Below, in pieces: positions 1 to 12,485 of a stretch of DNA of 64,000 nucleotides. The DNA lies in NCBI GenBank assembly GCA_949752795.1, contig OX457057.1, positions 6,934,632 through 6,998,631 on the forward strand, given 5' to 3'. The notes beneath the pieces are model-generated. The model did no database searches, was not told the origin of the DNA, and was given only the letters and a program-made list of their open reading frames with translations. The position numbers were made by a program, and so were the translations under genes. The DNA comes from Hyperoodon ampullatus (lineage: Eukaryota > Chordata > Mammalia > Artiodactyla > Ziphiidae). Numbering within the stretch: position 1 is the first letter of the stretch; each line of letters begins with the position of its first letter.

Positions 1-689
1 GCAGCCCGGGCGGGAGGGAGGCTGCCGGCCCGACACCCCTACAGCTCCCGCCAGCACTCCCTGAGCAGCTGGCTGTCACCATGATGGTGGAGGAAAGTCA
101 TGCACGGCTAAAACGTGTCTCCGCCTCAGCCCTCCACCACACCTTCAGGCTCAGCACCTTCTCACCACCCAGTCTGCTCACGATTGGAACAAGGCCCAGC
201 CTCCCTGAACTGCCGCGCTGACCTTCGTGTACCTCACTTCGGACCCGCGGAACCCGAGATCTGGTTTTCCACGTACAATCAGCTTCTGGCCTGGGACCCA
301 GCATTGTCACCAGGGCTCAACCACTCACTTCTCTCCACCCCTGGAGTTCTGGGCTCCCCTCCGCTGACTCTGGTACCCACAGCCTGGTTGAATAACTCAC
401 ACACAGATGTCCCCAAGACCATTTGCCTTCCCAGGTTCCCCTGTCCTGCACGGGGGACCCAGACGCCCAGAGACAGGGCTGGAGCTGGGGGGACAGGGGT
501 GACCCAGTAGGACAACGCACATGCTCTCACATTCTTCTGGGCGTCTACTTCATCACTAACATCAAAGGAAGATTAGAAATGCAACGTTTGGCCACAACAA
601 CATCACATTTTAACAGTATAGTATACATTGCAAAATGTTGTAAAGAAAAATGGATACGTTGAGAAAAGAATATTCAAAATAAATAAAGC

Positions 690-690
<1 letters not shown>
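1..690. other. Unannotated unique sequence
   Basis: I recognise no repeat, exon or RNA gene here. The first ~500 bases are moderately GC-rich and the last ~150 are AT-rich. The short frames on both strands lack splice context and resemble no protein I know. Confidence 0.6.

Positions 691-723
<33 letters not shown>
691..723. repeat. (TG)n microsatellite
   Basis: An uninterrupted TG dinucleotide run of about 16 units lies just 5' of an L1 fragment. Such runs are commonly length-polymorphic. Confidence 0.97.
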
Positions 724-724
<1 letters not shown>

Positions 725-741
725 TTTAGCTTAAGGATATA

Positions 742-2216
742 CAGGTACAGAGAAGAAAACACAGGTAGAACAGTCTTTGACCGTAAATCAAAGCAATATT
801 TCTTTGGATCTGTCTCCTAAGACAAAGGAAACAAAAGCAGAAATAAACAAATGGGACCTAATTAAACTTGAAAACCTTTGCACAGCAAACCATTGACAAA
901 ATGAAAAGACAACCTACTGAATGGGAGAAAATATTTGCAATTGATGTGACCAATAAAAGATTAATATCCAAACTATATAAACAGCTCATACAACTCAATA
1001 TCAAAACAACAACAAGAACCCCCCCCAAAAAACCAAAAATCCCAATTAAAAAAATGGGCAGAAGACATGAATAGACATTTTTCCAAAGAAGACATACAGA
1101 TGGCCAACAGGCACATGAAAAGATGCTCAACATCACTAATCATCAGGGAAATGCAAATCAAAATCACAATGAGATATCATCTCACACCTGTCAGAATGGC
1201 TATTATCAAAAAGACCACAAATAAATGTTGGCAAGGATGTGAAGAAAAAGAAAAAAACACACTACACTGTTGGTGGGCATATAAACTGGTGCAGCCACTA
1301 TGGAACACAGTATGGAGGTTCCTCAAAAAAATAAAATAAAAATAGAACTACCATAGATCAAGCAATTCCACTCCTGGGTATATATGCCCCCTCCCCTCAA
1401 AAAAACCCCAAAAACTCTAATTCGAAAAGATACATGCACCTCAATGCTCACAGCAGCATTGTTTACAATTGCCAGGATATGGAAGCAACCTAAGTGTCCA
1501 TCAACAGGTGAATGGATAAAGAAAACATGGTGTATATATAGACACAATGGAATACTACTCAGCCATAAAAAAAGAATGAAATTTTTGCCATTTGCAACAA
1601 CATGGATGGACCTGGAAGGTATTATGCCGAGTGAAAGAAGTCAGACTGAGAAAGACAAATACCATATGTTATCACTTATATGTGGAATCTAAAAAATAAA
1701 ACAAACGAATATAACAAAAAAGAAGCAGACTCACAGATTTAGGGAACAAACTAGTGGTTACCAGTGGGGAGAGGGAAGGCGGAAGGGGCAAGATAGGGGA
1801 AAGGGAATAAAGGTACAAACTACTATGCAAAAAAAATAAGCTTCAAAGATATATTGTACAGCACAGGGAATATAGCCAATATTTTAAAGTAGCTTTAGAT
1901 GGAGCATAATCTGTAAAAATTTTGAATCACCATATTGTCCACCAGAAACTAATATTATAAATCAACTATACCTCAATAAAACAATAATTTAGGGCTTCCC
2001 TGGTGGCGCAGTGGTTGAGGGTCCGCCTGCCGATGCAGGGGACACGGGTTCATGCCCCGGTCCAGAAGGATCCCACATGCCATGGAGCGGCTGGGCCCGT
2101 AAGCCATGGCCACTGAGCCTGCGTGTCTGGAGTCTGTGCTCCGCAATGGGAGAGGCCACAACAGTGAGAGGCCCGCGTACAGCAAAGAACCCCAATAATT
2201 TAAAAAACTAAAAAAA
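742..2216 (+). mobile_element. 5'-truncated L1 LINE: ORF2 C-terminus and 3'UTR, carrying a nested SINE
   Basis: The plus strand encodes broken pieces of the L1 ORF2 C-terminal region, including QPTEWEKIFA near 910-945, [17 protein letters not shown] near 1115-1165 and a WKQPKCPSTGEWIKK-like stretch near 1480-1530. The L1 3'UTR follows, with the conserved CACAGGGAATATAGCC-type sequence near 1861. The reading frame is interrupted by several frameshifts, including one at the C-run at 1020-1026. The 3' end is an AATAAAACAATAATTTA tail into which a class A SINE has inserted; the remaining A-rich tail resumes at about 2203. It is a dead fragment with no reverse transcriptase or endonuclease domain. 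Confidence 0.93.
1992..2192 (+). mobile_element. CHR-type SINE, class A, nested in the L1 tail
   Basis: It begins GGGCTTCCCTGGTGGCGCAG (tRNA-derived head with an A-box-like TGGTGGCGCAGTGG) and ends near GCCCGCGTACAGCAAAG. A 10-bp TSD, CAATAATTTA, lies at 1982-1991 and 2193-2202, so it inserted into the L1 A-rich tail after that L1 arrived. Confidence 0.95.
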
Positions 2217-3430
2217 AGAGTATGCAGGTGCAAAGGCAAACAAAACCAGTATTCCCAGTGGGCTAAACGGAAAAGTCACTTGGATACTACGGAGATGATG
2301 CCCCTCTGATTCCCACAAGAAGGGAGCAGCTCCCTGAAGCCCCAGCCTGGGGTCTGGACTCTGGAAGTTAACTGGGGGTCTGGAATGCACGGGTGGGAGA
2401 ATGGAAGAGATACAGAAGCCAAGCAGACATGAACTCACTGCACTGAGCAGTAAATTAATGGGGGAACCTACCCTCTGCCCCACATAGGGAGGCTCGAGCA
2501 TCTAGTCTAGTTTATGAGGCAGGGCAGGAGGACCCAATGTCCCTATGTGATCAGACAGCTCAAGGCTGGCCTGACAGGAATTATAAAGGAGGGATGTTTG
2601 TGGACCCCAAGTGCCGTCCGCTCTGCTCTTGTCCCTACATACCGATGGCTCACTTTCCACCCACGCCCACAAGTACTCAGCGTCCTCAAACCCTGCCTGA
2701 CCGCTGATCCACTGAGCAAAACCTGTCCTCAGAAGAACCGGACACCACAACCTGCAAACTGGCTGGCTGAGCAGGAGCCTCGGCTGGTTCAAGGGATTTG
2801 GCATCTGAATGTAGAGTGAATTTGCCTTCTGGCTTAAGCCAGAAGAATGAAGCTCTAATTTGTAAAATTGAGCCACAAACCAGCTCACTGAAGGAGGCTG
2901 GGCGGGGGTGGCAGCGGAAGGGGAGATTTCCTCGAGATCACAGCCCAGAACCTTCGGCTTACTCGGATGCCGGCTCTCCTGCCTCTGCACCTTGCGGGGC
3001 CAGCCTCTCTGTCTTGAGCACCCACTTTCCAGCTTCAACAAACAACCCTTACTTGTCCTTCAAGTCTCGGTCAGCCCTCCTCTCCTGGGGGAGGCACGGT
3101 ACATGCCCTGGCCGTGGGCTCCCATGCCCACCCCAAGCATCACCCATCAACGCCCCGGGCTGCTGTCAGAGTCAGGAAGCCCTGGTTCACACCCTCTGCT
3201 CGCTAATGACGAGGCTGAGCTGCAGGTGTATCATCTGTCAAGAGGATGCACAACACGGGTTGAGGCAGCAGATGGGAAAGTAGTTCAGAAACTGTAAATG
3301 TGAGGAATTATGTTTACACGTTAGATTCTCTTGAGCATACCTAATTTCTAAGGTAACAGTGATTTGGACTCTTCAGAAGTTTGTTAGTTGAGTACCGGGA
3401 ACCAGGAATGCTGCAGCCCAAAGGGACAAC
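2217..3430. other. Unannotated unique sequence
   Basis: About 1.2 kb without a recognisable repeat. A 179-codon minus-strand frame (2502-3041) is open, but it has no recognisable domain and no convincing flanking splice sites. I treat it as chance. Confidence 0.55.
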
Positions 3431-3600
3431 AGTGTCAGTGTGCAGGTGCGCTGACCTGGGGGAGTCCACGTAGCTGAGCGCCTGTGCTCAGAGCCGACCT
3501 CAGGCATCTGGAAACGCCTCTGCGACACTGGGAGAGTACATTTCTGTTGTTTTAAGCCACCCAGTTTGTGGTCATTTGTTACAGCTGCCATAAGACCCTC
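3431..3600 (+). mobile_element. Probable MaLR (MLT1-type) LTR 3' fragment
   Basis: The stretch TTCTGTTGTTTTAAGCCACC, followed by AGTTTGTGGTCATTTGTTACAG (3541-3584), matches the conserved 3' end of MLT1 LTRs. The upstream part is too diverged to place the boundary, so the left end is approximate. Confidence 0.6.
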
Positions 3601-4990
3601 AAATACCCCTGGGGTCATCAGGGAACTCACTGCAACGGGAAGAGGAGGGGACAGGGGCTTGTGGGTGAGGAGTGAGCAGAGACCTCTGAGCAGCCTGAAA
3701 CTCCCGCCCTTCCTCAGCACGTACTGTTACCCCCCATGCTGTGCTCTGTTCATAGTCTCACTTTCTGTTAATCAGTACTCTCCTTGGATAAGCCTAGTCA
3801 CCCCAACTTTACAGTTAGATGAAATTCAAAATCAAGTAAACGATATGACTAACATGAAAAGCAACGAATCAAAGCTTTGTTTTCAAATGACACCCACTCC
3901 CTTATTCTGATATTGGGGCGGGGCACGATTGCCCTTGAGATCCACATATTAACTCGTACTTTACACACAGTGCTAACCTGCTGTAGGGATGGGGGTTTCT
4001 AGCCCCGCAGTAATTTAGAAGCAGCCACCCAGAAGGGAGGAACAGGTTTGCTGCAATCGGATTCACGGACAAAACCAAGGAGAGACAGGTGAGGGTTGCA
4101 GAGCCAGAGAAGAAATGCGAATGCTACAGAACACACTTACTAACACGTACGACAGCCCGGTGCCCTGAGGCAGGGGCCTTCGGGTCATCGTTCCACACTA
4201 CACAGCACAGCCGTGCATCTTCAGAGTGATAGTCTGGCTCAGCAGGAGAAGGTAAAACTGTGTTTATTCTGCTCTAAGAAGCATACTGTTCCCTTTGTCC
4301 GCCTGTCCCCCTGCCCACGGTCCTAGGCAGAAGGTGTCCCACCCGCTCCTCTTGTGAACTCTGCCCTGGATGCAGTGAGGGGACTGGCACAGAGCTGGGA
4401 CCACAGCCCAGAAGGGGCTCACCAAGCGTGCCAGCCGCGGGAACACATAAATGAATGGATAAAGGAACAATAAGAGATGGGTGAATTTAAAGTTTTGATT
4501 AAATGTCTGAATTCCTCACTGGGCTTGGCCTCTCTCTCTGCTGACTCTGCCTCAAGCTCCTGTGGCTCTGTTTCTCTTTCATAAAATTCCTGGGACCGTT
4601 TAACCATGGAAACAGCCATGACAATATTAACGAGGGCAGTCCTCAAAATCCAGGGGGATCAGGAAAAATTGTAAGAAATGCCGCCAGTGTCTCAACTTTT
4701 TTTAAAGTTGTAAATTGCTGGCAGGACAAGAAACTATGAGGAACAAAAGGTCCACAAATAGAATTAGAAATGGTGGTGGACAGACCCTTCAGGCCCCGTG
4801 ACTGTGGCCTCCTAGTGCTCAGGCCCTTGTGCCATCCCCTCCCCTTGGGTGTGGATGGGACCCGGGACTTACTTCTGAACAAGAGAAGAGGGCTAAGGTG
4901 GCAGGATTGCGGATCTCAAAGTGCCTTCACACCATTTGGGTTCTGGGTGGCCCCGTAGTCTCCCACACATCATGGGTGAAGCAGCAGAAT
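3601..4990. other. Unannotated unique sequence
   Basis: No exon, RNA gene or confident repeat is recognised. An ATAAATGAATGGATAAAGG stretch at about 4446-4464 could be the very end of an L2/MIR-type relic, but it is too short to call. Confidence 0.5.
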
Positions 4991-4994
4991 GACC

Positions 4995-5228
4995 ACGACT
5001 GCAGACTCTGAGCCATGTTACCTGCATTCAAGCCCAGCCTCAGCCATAACCACACTTGTGCCCAGCGATGTAAACCCCCTAAGCCTCAGTTTCCCCATAT
5101 GTAAAATGGGTACAATAGTAGCTTCCTCACAGCCTTGTTACAAGGATTAAATAAGGGAATATTTGAAAGGTGCTTAGCACAGCGTGTGGCACACAGTAAG
5201 CACTCAATACATGTTTGCTATTTATGCA
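4995..5228 (+). mobile_element. MIR SINE
   Basis: It carries the MIR core and 3' region in order: GCCTCAGTTTCCCCATATGT, AAAATGGG, a CTCACAGCCTTGTTACAAGG-type segment, then TTAGCACAGCGTGTGGCACA and the end CAGTAAGCACTCAATACATG. This is an ancient tRNA-derived SINE relic shared by mammals. Confidence 0.92.
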
Positions 5229-5734
5229 TTGCTTATTCACCTTCTGTTGTCCTGACTGGACGGCAAAGTCCGTGTGGGCAGCGATGGTCTGTCCTGCCCA
5301 CTGTCGCACGGAGTCTTGAACACGGGGTGGATCACAGAATACTTGTGCATGATGCGATCCTCTGTGAGGCAGGCAGGACGGGAATTTTTTATTCCAAGAA
5401 GACGGATTGAGAGATGTTAAATTCTTACCCAATAGCACAGAGGAAATGAGGGGTAAAACGAGGACCATCTCACTACCAAACAATGTTCTTTCTATTTCTC
5501 CACTGCCTTCAACACGACTTCTAACCAAGTTAATCTGACACGTAGTTAAGGATAAGTGTTAGCCTCCAGTACGGTAATGAGGCTTAAATGGAAACAATTC
5601 ACATAACTGAACATAATTAGCACTTTGTGTACACAAGCTTGCATTTCTGGAAGCATTCTAGAGAAGGTGTGATTCTCTGGGGAAGAGGAAGGAATGAGAG
5701 GCTGGGAAGGGTTTGCTTTTTAAAAAAAAATTCA

Positions 5735-6117
5735 GGGCTTCCCTGGTGGTGCAGTGGTTAAGAATCGCCTGCTAATGCAGGGGACACGGGTTTGGGCCCT
5801 GGTCCGGAAAGATCCCACGTGCCGCGGAGCAACTAAGCCCGTGCGCCACAACTACTGAGCCTGCGCTCTGGAGCCTGCGAGCCACAACTGCTGAGCCCAC
5901 GTGCCACAACTACTGAAGCCCGCACGCCTAGAGCCCGTGCTCCGCAACAAGAGAAGCCACTGCAGTGAGAAGCCCGAGCACCGCAACAAAGAGTAGCCCC
6001 TGCTCACCGCAACAAAGAGTAGCCCCCGCTCACCGCAACTAGAGAGAGCCCGCGTGCAGCAACGAAGACCTGACACAGCCAAAAATAAATAAGAAAATAA
6101 AATAAATAAATTTATTT
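5735..6117 (+). mobile_element. CHR-type SINE, class B, with an internal tandem duplication
   Basis: It starts GGGCTTCCCTGGTGGTGCAG and ends in an (AAATA)n-rich tail. Its flanking TSD is an A-run plus TTCA (about 5722-5734 and 6118-6129). A 26-bp unit starting CACCGCAACAAAGAG is repeated in tandem at 5979-6004 and 6005-6030 with one mismatch, which makes this copy longer than the other class B copies. Confidence 0.93.
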
Positions 6118-6129
6118 AAAAAAAATTCA

Positions 6130-7455
6130 GTGTAGAATGATGTGGCTTAGCAGTGGCTTGCAGGGAAGGGAAGTTTTGAAGTACGTTGGGGTTAAACGGC
6201 TTTTGAGGGGATGGGACAGTCCTCAGTGGGTGCCGAGGTGGAAAGCTATCCGGCCCCACGGCGCAGGCTTGGTCTGAAATATTACTCTGGGCCCGTCCTC
6301 CCTTCTCTCCTGCTAAAAGGCCACCACAGCTGCCTGCTCACCCCCGCAGGGTCTCTCTACATCCCAGCCCACATCCCTCCCCTGGCTGTGCCCCATCAGG
6401 GAGGTGGGCTTTCAGGGCAGGGAGATGGCTGGGTGGTACCCAGGGTAAGTAAATTCAACACAGGCCCCCAAGCAGCTGTTTCTCAGCAGGTTATCCAGAA
6501 CAGTTTCTCTGAAGCTCCAGGTTGGAGGCAAGGGATCTGAATTTGCTTTGGGTTTTGGGTAGATAATTCTGAGAACCACCACCTGCCTTGCGGTGATCCT
6601 GGACGAGGAACTGCATCCATCAGTGGCCGATGACATGGTCCAGGAATTTAAACTTGCTTCACCCCGTCACTGGTGGTGAGTTTCATAATCAAAGGGGGTT
6701 ATAACGGCAGTAGTTACCCACTTTCAAGTCTAGTTTAATTAATTTTGTAGTGAGATGATGTGACAGCCTCAGAATATGTTTAACGCCAAGTTTAGTAATC
6801 AGTTCAGCTCAAATCAACTAACACCCCTCCCCCACTACTGTCAGGCCAGCTCTTTCTCCTCTGGATGGAACCTCCCTTTCCTCCACCCACTTTCCCCATA
6901 GGGAGCTGTGATGCACCCAGCCTGAGGCTGATCTGCCAGGAGGAGGATGGGCCCGTTCAGAGGAGGCAATGAGAATCAGGCAGGAGCTGCCCAGCCTGAT
7001 GCTAAGTGAGGTGGGGAGGCTGGGAGCAGTGAGTCAGCACCCTTCTCAGGAAGGGACAAGACAAGCATCAGAGGACAGTGCAGGAAGAGGTCACTTGGTA
7101 CCATGGAGGTCAGGGTGGGGCCTCAGGACTAGACTGGTCAACCATGGGCGCCATGCATGAGAGCTGCCCAGGGTCGGTTACCACCTGCCCACAGCCAGGG
7201 ATATGGGAACAGAGTGTACCCTTTTTGCATCCACCCAAGGCATTTTGCTCCACTTCAACATCTGCAACACTAGTTAACAACAAAAATGAAAGCACCAATC
7301 TTCAGGAAGGGGAAGAAAGGGATATTTGCAATGCAAAAATCCAACACAGAAAAAAAATCCAAAACCTCACTACATTATATCCGTGTAAAGGAAGGTCCTT
7401 CTGATTTAGTGAAAGTATTAAATATCTGTGAAAGCAAAGCTGGTTATCACTGATG
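6130..7455. other. Unannotated unique sequence
   Basis: No repeat or gene is recognised. The frames at 6211-6540 (+) and 7078-7404 (+) have no known domain and no flanking exon signals that convince me. Confidence 0.5.
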
Positions 7456-7459
7456 ATAC

Positions 7460-7660
7460 CTAATAGCCACCACAACGCCCTGCATGGCTGATGTACATTA
7501 TCTAATTTATTTTACACTGTGACTCTATGAAGTAGGTCCTAACATAAGCCCAGTTTTACAGATGAGAAACTAAAATCCAGGAAGGTTAAGTCATATTTCC
7601 AGATTCAAGCAGCCAGGGACAGAGATGGGCCTGGAAGGCAAGTCCTTGACTTGAAGCCAT
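7460..7660 (-). mobile_element. MIR SINE (reverse)
   Basis: This is the reverse complement of MIR. It reads as a diverged GTACATTATCTAATTTATTT segment, then GTTTTACAGATGAGAAACTA, then AGGTTAAGTCATATTTCCAG, as in reversed MIR relics. Confidence 0.8.
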
Positions 7661-8150
7661 GCGCTTCATGGACGTTAGGGAACTGAGATGCCTTTGAATG
7701 GAGAGAAAAGACCCATACCTGCTAATGGACTGCAGCATCCGGCAGCGTCTGCATGGCATCTACAGCCAGACCCAGAATGGGAGGGGACGCCCAAGGTTGG
7801 CCACCAAATTCTTTCATTCCTAAGGACGCTTTCATTGAAATTGGGATTTAAAAAGTAGCCCCTGCCAGCACCTACCACACACCCCCCCGACTAACACACA
7901 CACCCCAGCCCTTGTTGTCAGACAGATTAAAACAAAATGATGCCGATTCTTTGGGTGCTGGAGCCAGGACTCTCTTTCTCAAGGTGGGGTACAAACATGA
8001 GACACAGGCAATCCCTTCAGCAAAGGCCACTGGGGCAAACTCGGCAGGAACTGCTGGATGGAGAGTTTTGGGGGGAGCCTGCACCCACATCACTCCCTAG
8101 GGAGGTGAGTTCCAAGGTCTTCCTCACTTTTCAGCAATCAAAAATGAAGA
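7661..8150. other. Unannotated unique sequence
   Basis: No repeat or coding exon is recognised. It contains a short C-rich and CA-rich patch at about 7875-7910. Confidence 0.5.
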
Positions 8151-8345
8151 TCAAAATAGATAACCAACAAGGACCTACTGCATAACACAGGGAACTATAC
8201 TTAATATTCTATAATAAACTATAAGGGAAAAGAATCTGAAAAAAATACATATATATGTATGTATAACTGAATCACTTTGCTGTACACCTGAAACTAACAC
8301 AACATTGTAAATCCCCTGTACTTCAGTGAAAACAAAACCAAAAAA
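8151..8345 (+). mobile_element. L1 3'UTR fragment
   Basis: It matches the extreme 3' part of cetartiodactyl L1: AGATAACCAACAAGGACCTA, then AGAATCTGAAAAAAATACAT, AACTGAATCACTTTGCTGTA and CACAACATTGTAAATC. The same block recurs at about 21421 and 30717 in this window. It is non-coding. Confidence 0.93.
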
Positions 8346-8365
8346 ATATTGCTAAGACCGATATC

Positions 8366-8391
8366 AAAACAAAACAAAACAAAACAAAACG
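8366..8391. repeat. (AAAAC)n microsatellite
   Basis: Five units of AAAAC lie a short distance 3' of the L1 tail and may have grown from it. Confidence 0.9.
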
Positions 8392-8659
8392 AAGATCATA
8401 ATCCCCACGCTCTCCCTAGCAAACAGAGACCAGAAGATGTCAGGCGCTCTGCCTAGGCTGGGCGGCAGAAGTGGGCCTGTTCACCCAATATTTGACAGGG
8501 TGTAGGCCTGGGAATGAAGATGGGGCCTGGGGATGGGCTGTCCGTCCTCCAGCCACCCCTGTGGGGGAGGGAACCTCAGCCATCCCACTCTACCAACTCC
8601 CCCTTTGTAAGAAAGAACCCTCCACCCAGTCTAACTCCACTACCTGTATCAGATTCCTA

Positions 8660-8830
8660 AATATGCCTCATGCGTCCCTAATTTTGCTAATGCCATTCCC
8701 TTCAATTTACCTTTCCCTTTTCTCCAACTGTCTCAGAATCCTGGCTGCTCTCCCTGGCTCAGATCAAATCCTTTCCACTTCCACAAACTGCCTTGACCTC
8801 TCCCCAGCCCTGTTGAGTCCCTGAAATCCC
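8660..8830 (+). mobile_element. Possible diverged L2 fragment
   Basis: The C/T-rich sequence, with a GCCATTCCCTTCAATTTACC-like segment and an ACTGCCTTGACCTCTCCCCA-like segment, follows the order of the L2 3' half. Divergence is high, so both the family and the limits are tentative. Confidence 0.45.
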
Positions 8831-9220
8831 AGCCCATTTACTAACCCATTACATTCCCCACTGGGCCTACAGATACTCAGCACTGCACAGCAGTCCTATG
8901 ACATTTCACATGTCCATCCATCCACCCGACAAATATTTGTTAAGCACATGCCATATGCACTGTTCTGTCACTTCCCTTGTCCATTCTCTCCTCATTTCCC
9001 AAGGTGGCTCCCTCCCACCTTCTGTTCTGCCTCAAACCTCCCCCACCCCCTCCCTCAGCAATCTCACCCAGTCTCACGGCATCGGTACCATCTTAGTCAC
9101 TGAGACCCCCTGCCCTGACCTCTCTCCTACACTCCGATGTCTAACAGGTGACCTACTGTAGCCAGATCAGAACTCCGGATCCCCCGTAAACCCTGCAGCC
9201 TGTGCCTCCCAGTTTTCCCC

Positions 9221-9960
9221 ACCTCGATAAATGATTCACCCATCTGTGCAAGCCACAGACTTCAGAGTCATCTTCGTCTCCTCTTTCTTTTCTCTGCCCC
9301 CCCGCCCCCCCGCCGCCATGTCCATCCAGCAGCAGACTCCTCCGGCTCTGCCTTCAAAACCTACTGCCTCTATCTCCTCCAGGATACAGCCCTAGCCCAG
9401 CCACGGTGGTTTCTAGCCAGACCAAGGAACAGCCTCCAGTAGGTCTCCCGGCTGCCACTCTTGCGTATGTTCTTTACACGGCAGCCAGAGTGATTGTTTG
9501 AAAACATAAGATCACGATGTTTGCAGCTCAAAACCCTCCAAAGGCTGCTGAACATCACCCTTTGGATTTCATTCTAAGTCCTCAAGGCATACAAAGCCCC
9601 TGCCTGACTTAACCTGTTACCACTCACCTCCAGCCTCACTGGCTTCCTTGCAAATTTTTCAAACGCACCTTTGCACTTGCTGACCCTGAAAAGCCCTCCC
9701 CTCACCTCAGTGACTTAACACCTCCCCCAGCACTCTTCACCCTCCAATCCCTTCATAGTATTTATCACGACCTAACATTATTTGAAATATTTATTTGTTC
9801 ATTTATCACCTCTTTTCTCCATCAAAAGTTCAGCTGCTCCACAAAAGCAAGGATTTGCCTATCTAGTTCACTGCGGTATTCTCAGTGCTAAGTGATGCAG
9901 GCACACAGCAAGGATTCCATAAGTATTTGCTGAATGAATGAATGAATGGGTGCTGCGTAG
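9221..9960 (+). mobile_element. L2 LINE relic, 3' portion
   Basis: It follows the L2 consensus order: TCCATCCAGCAGCAGACTCC, GCAGCCAGAGTGATTGTTTG, CAAAACCCTCCAAAGGCTGC, TTTGCACTTGCTG, then the 3' end with a TTCACTGCGGTATTCTCAGT segment and TATTTGCTGAATGAATGAAT (about 9928-9947). It is a non-functional ancient LINE. Confidence 0.88.
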
Positions 9961-11469
9961 TCATTTTCTTGTTGCACATGTCTGACCTCCTCTAACCAGA
10001 GGCAGCATCTTGTACATCTTTTCATCTTCCTATACCTCTTGCCCAGCGGCCAGTTACAAGGGCAAGTTCAGGGCTGGGAAGACAATCAGGTTGCACGATC
10101 AGTGGGAGGTGCTGCCTGACGTGCTATGACGAAAAGGACCCGGAGGCCGGTCTAGGTTTAGCATCATTGATTTGTGTGCCAGGGGCCCGGGGTGGCATGT
10201 GGAAGTGTAGTCCTTGGGACTGCCCAGCCTGTTAACCAGGGGATTCTTGAGGCGGGAGAGAAAGCTGGATTGGCAGGCAGAGCAGGACGGTCCTGGCCAG
10301 TCCTAGGGTTTGGGAAGCTCAGGAAACAGGCCACTAACCCACAGGGCAGCTGATGCCAGTGGGCCCCAGGGTACCAGCTGATGCTGCCCCATCGGCCCTC
10401 TGCTCCTGGAAAGACCCTCAAGGGAAATGTCAGGGAGTACAGGAGCCCCCCCACCCCGCCCCCGCTCAGCCCACCCACTCCAGTCATGGCTACACAGAGG
10501 CTCAGGGGAGCGGCCATTTGTCCCAAAGCTCTCTTGGGCCTGGGGGCAGAGGCAGAACTGGGCCCACATAACTTACAGGGCACCACTTTGCCTTCGCGAC
10601 AAGATTCCTGGCTACAGAGTTCCACAGGCACTTATCTAGGACGCCCAGCCACTTCCTGCTGCAGGAGACCAGCACGGATGTAACAGGAGGGCACGGGCCC
10701 TGGGTCTTTCTGCCCAGCCATGCTGTCCCTTTGCTCCCTGTGCCCCACCAGGCACAGAAACAGTGAAGGCACTGGAGCAGGTGCCCTATCGGCGCTACCG
10801 GCCTCATTCACCTAAGCTGGGAGAGGGGGCATCCATGCACTGCCCGGAGGGTGGACTTCAGAAGCGCCCTCCCCCCAAGCCTTCGCCCTGACCTGCCGCT
10901 CCCAGGCTGGACGCCGTTCCCACCACGGGGGGGTGGGGGTGGGTAGAAGGCCGGGGTGGGCAGGAGAGGGGATGGGGGAGGGTGGAAGAGGTCGGCGGGA
11001 CTGCAAGTCCGAAACCCCTTTCTCCTGTTCCTCTCTTTGAAACGCGAGTTGGCGGACTTGACTTCTTACAAAGAACTACTTTCGTGACCAAAGCACTCTA
11101 AACATCTGAGACTTTTCACAACCACCTTGGGGGCAGTTTCAATGCCCCCACTTGCAGGAGGTCAAGGTATTTGCTCCGATGGCACGTGGCTGAGCAGCGG
11201 CAGGAAGACCAGAGCTCCCATTTCCACCCCCAGACCAGGGAGCCCTCCTGCACCCACGACGGAGAGTGAGGAAGAAACAACCAACCAGCCATGCAAAACC
11301 CGAGAAGGAATCCTTTCTCTCCAAAGATTATGAAATCGAAGAGCATTTTGTTGTTTCTTGGACATTCTTCTTTCGACTCGGAGGCCACACAATTCAACAG
11401 GCTTCCCATTATTATTGTTGTTAAAGTACTTCGTTTAGCTCCTGCCTCCTTTACCAACTTTCACACTGA
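9961..11469. other. Unannotated sequence, GC-rising toward the CpG island
   Basis: No repeat is recognised. From about 10160 the DNA is GC-rich with many overlapping open frames on both strands (for example a 155-codon minus frame at 10164-10631). Frames of this kind are expected by chance at this composition. None resembles a known protein. Confidence 0.5.
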
Positions 11470-11489
11470 CCGAGAACTCAAGCGTTTAC

Positions 11490-11780
11490 CTGGGCTCAGC
11501 CTTGGACGGGGCGAGCAGGTCGCGCGGGCTTCCAGCCTCCTCCTCTCCGGGGCTTGGCTCCAAGGCTCCCGCAAAATCTCGAAATCCCCCCGGATCTGCG
11601 CGGCCACTGGAGGAAGCAGCCCGGCTCTGAACAAGCCCAGGCAAGCCCAGGCAGAGCCCGCTTCTTGGTCCTGCCTCCTGCGCGCACCACACGGCCCCGG
11701 GGCGAGAGACGCGTCTCTCCTGCCCCAGGTCCGTGGAGTCGACTCGTTCCAGACAGGCCGGGCGTCTGCAGCTCCTCCAA
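11490..11780 (-). other. Candidate internal exon (minus strand) in CpG island 1
   Basis: On the minus strand a pyrimidine tract CCCTTTTCCTTTTCAG ends at 11781, and a donor CCCAG|GTAAAC follows the base at 11490. They bound a 291-nt exon. Reading in the phase left by the donor at 12486 (which ends on a whole codon) gives an open frame beginning LEELQTPGLSG that stops with TGA just before the 11490 donor. I do not recognise the peptide. It could be a 5'UTR or non-coding RNA exon. This is inference from splice signals only. Confidence 0.4.
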
Positions 11781-12485
11781 CTGAAAAGGAAAAGGGCCCA
11801 GGTAGGGCAAGGAGGGGCGGTTGGGGGCGGCGCCAGCCCGGGGGAGCAGGGCGGGAGCGCCCGGTCACGTCGGGGCAGCGGGGGGGGGGGGGGTGTACGC
11901 GTTGACAGAGGCCCGGGGCGCGGCGGCTGGGCGCGCTGCTGGGGGACCGGGCGCGCTCGGCCGTGGAGCGGGTTCCCCCGGGCACCGGGTCCCGGGCCCT
12001 CCACCGCCGCCACCCGGCTGGGCTGGTGTTGCCCTGGTGACAGCGCGGACAGCGCAGCGCCCTTCGCCTCCGCCCGCCGCGGGATTCCGGGGCGGGATCC
12101 CGGGGCGCGCTCCCGGAGCCGACGACCGGACCCCACGGCCATCGCGACTCATCCGGGAGCTCCTCGCCCCTCCGCGGCGGGACCGAAGCCCGGGCGGGCC
12201 GAAGGGGGCCTGTAAGAAAGCAAACAGAAACCACGCGGCCGCTCGCCGCGATGCCCAGCCCGCGGGCCTCTCCCCGGGAAGAGGGAAAGAGAAACCCGCG
12301 TCCCGGGCGCAGGCGAGGGAGGTGCCCCGGGTCTGGATTTGCGGTGTCCGCGACATTGCCAGCCTGGAGAGCTCGGAAGTCCTACGCAGCCCCGATTCAA
12401 GGAGACGGGAAAGGACTTCTAGGGCCAGAAACTGGCACCCCGCTGGGGCCACCGCCCGCCGGCCCGGCGCCCCACCCCCACTCAC

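Noticed and set aside
2502..3041. 179-codon minus-strand open frame
   Set aside because: No recognisable domain, no convincing splice or promoter context, and competing frames on the plus strand.
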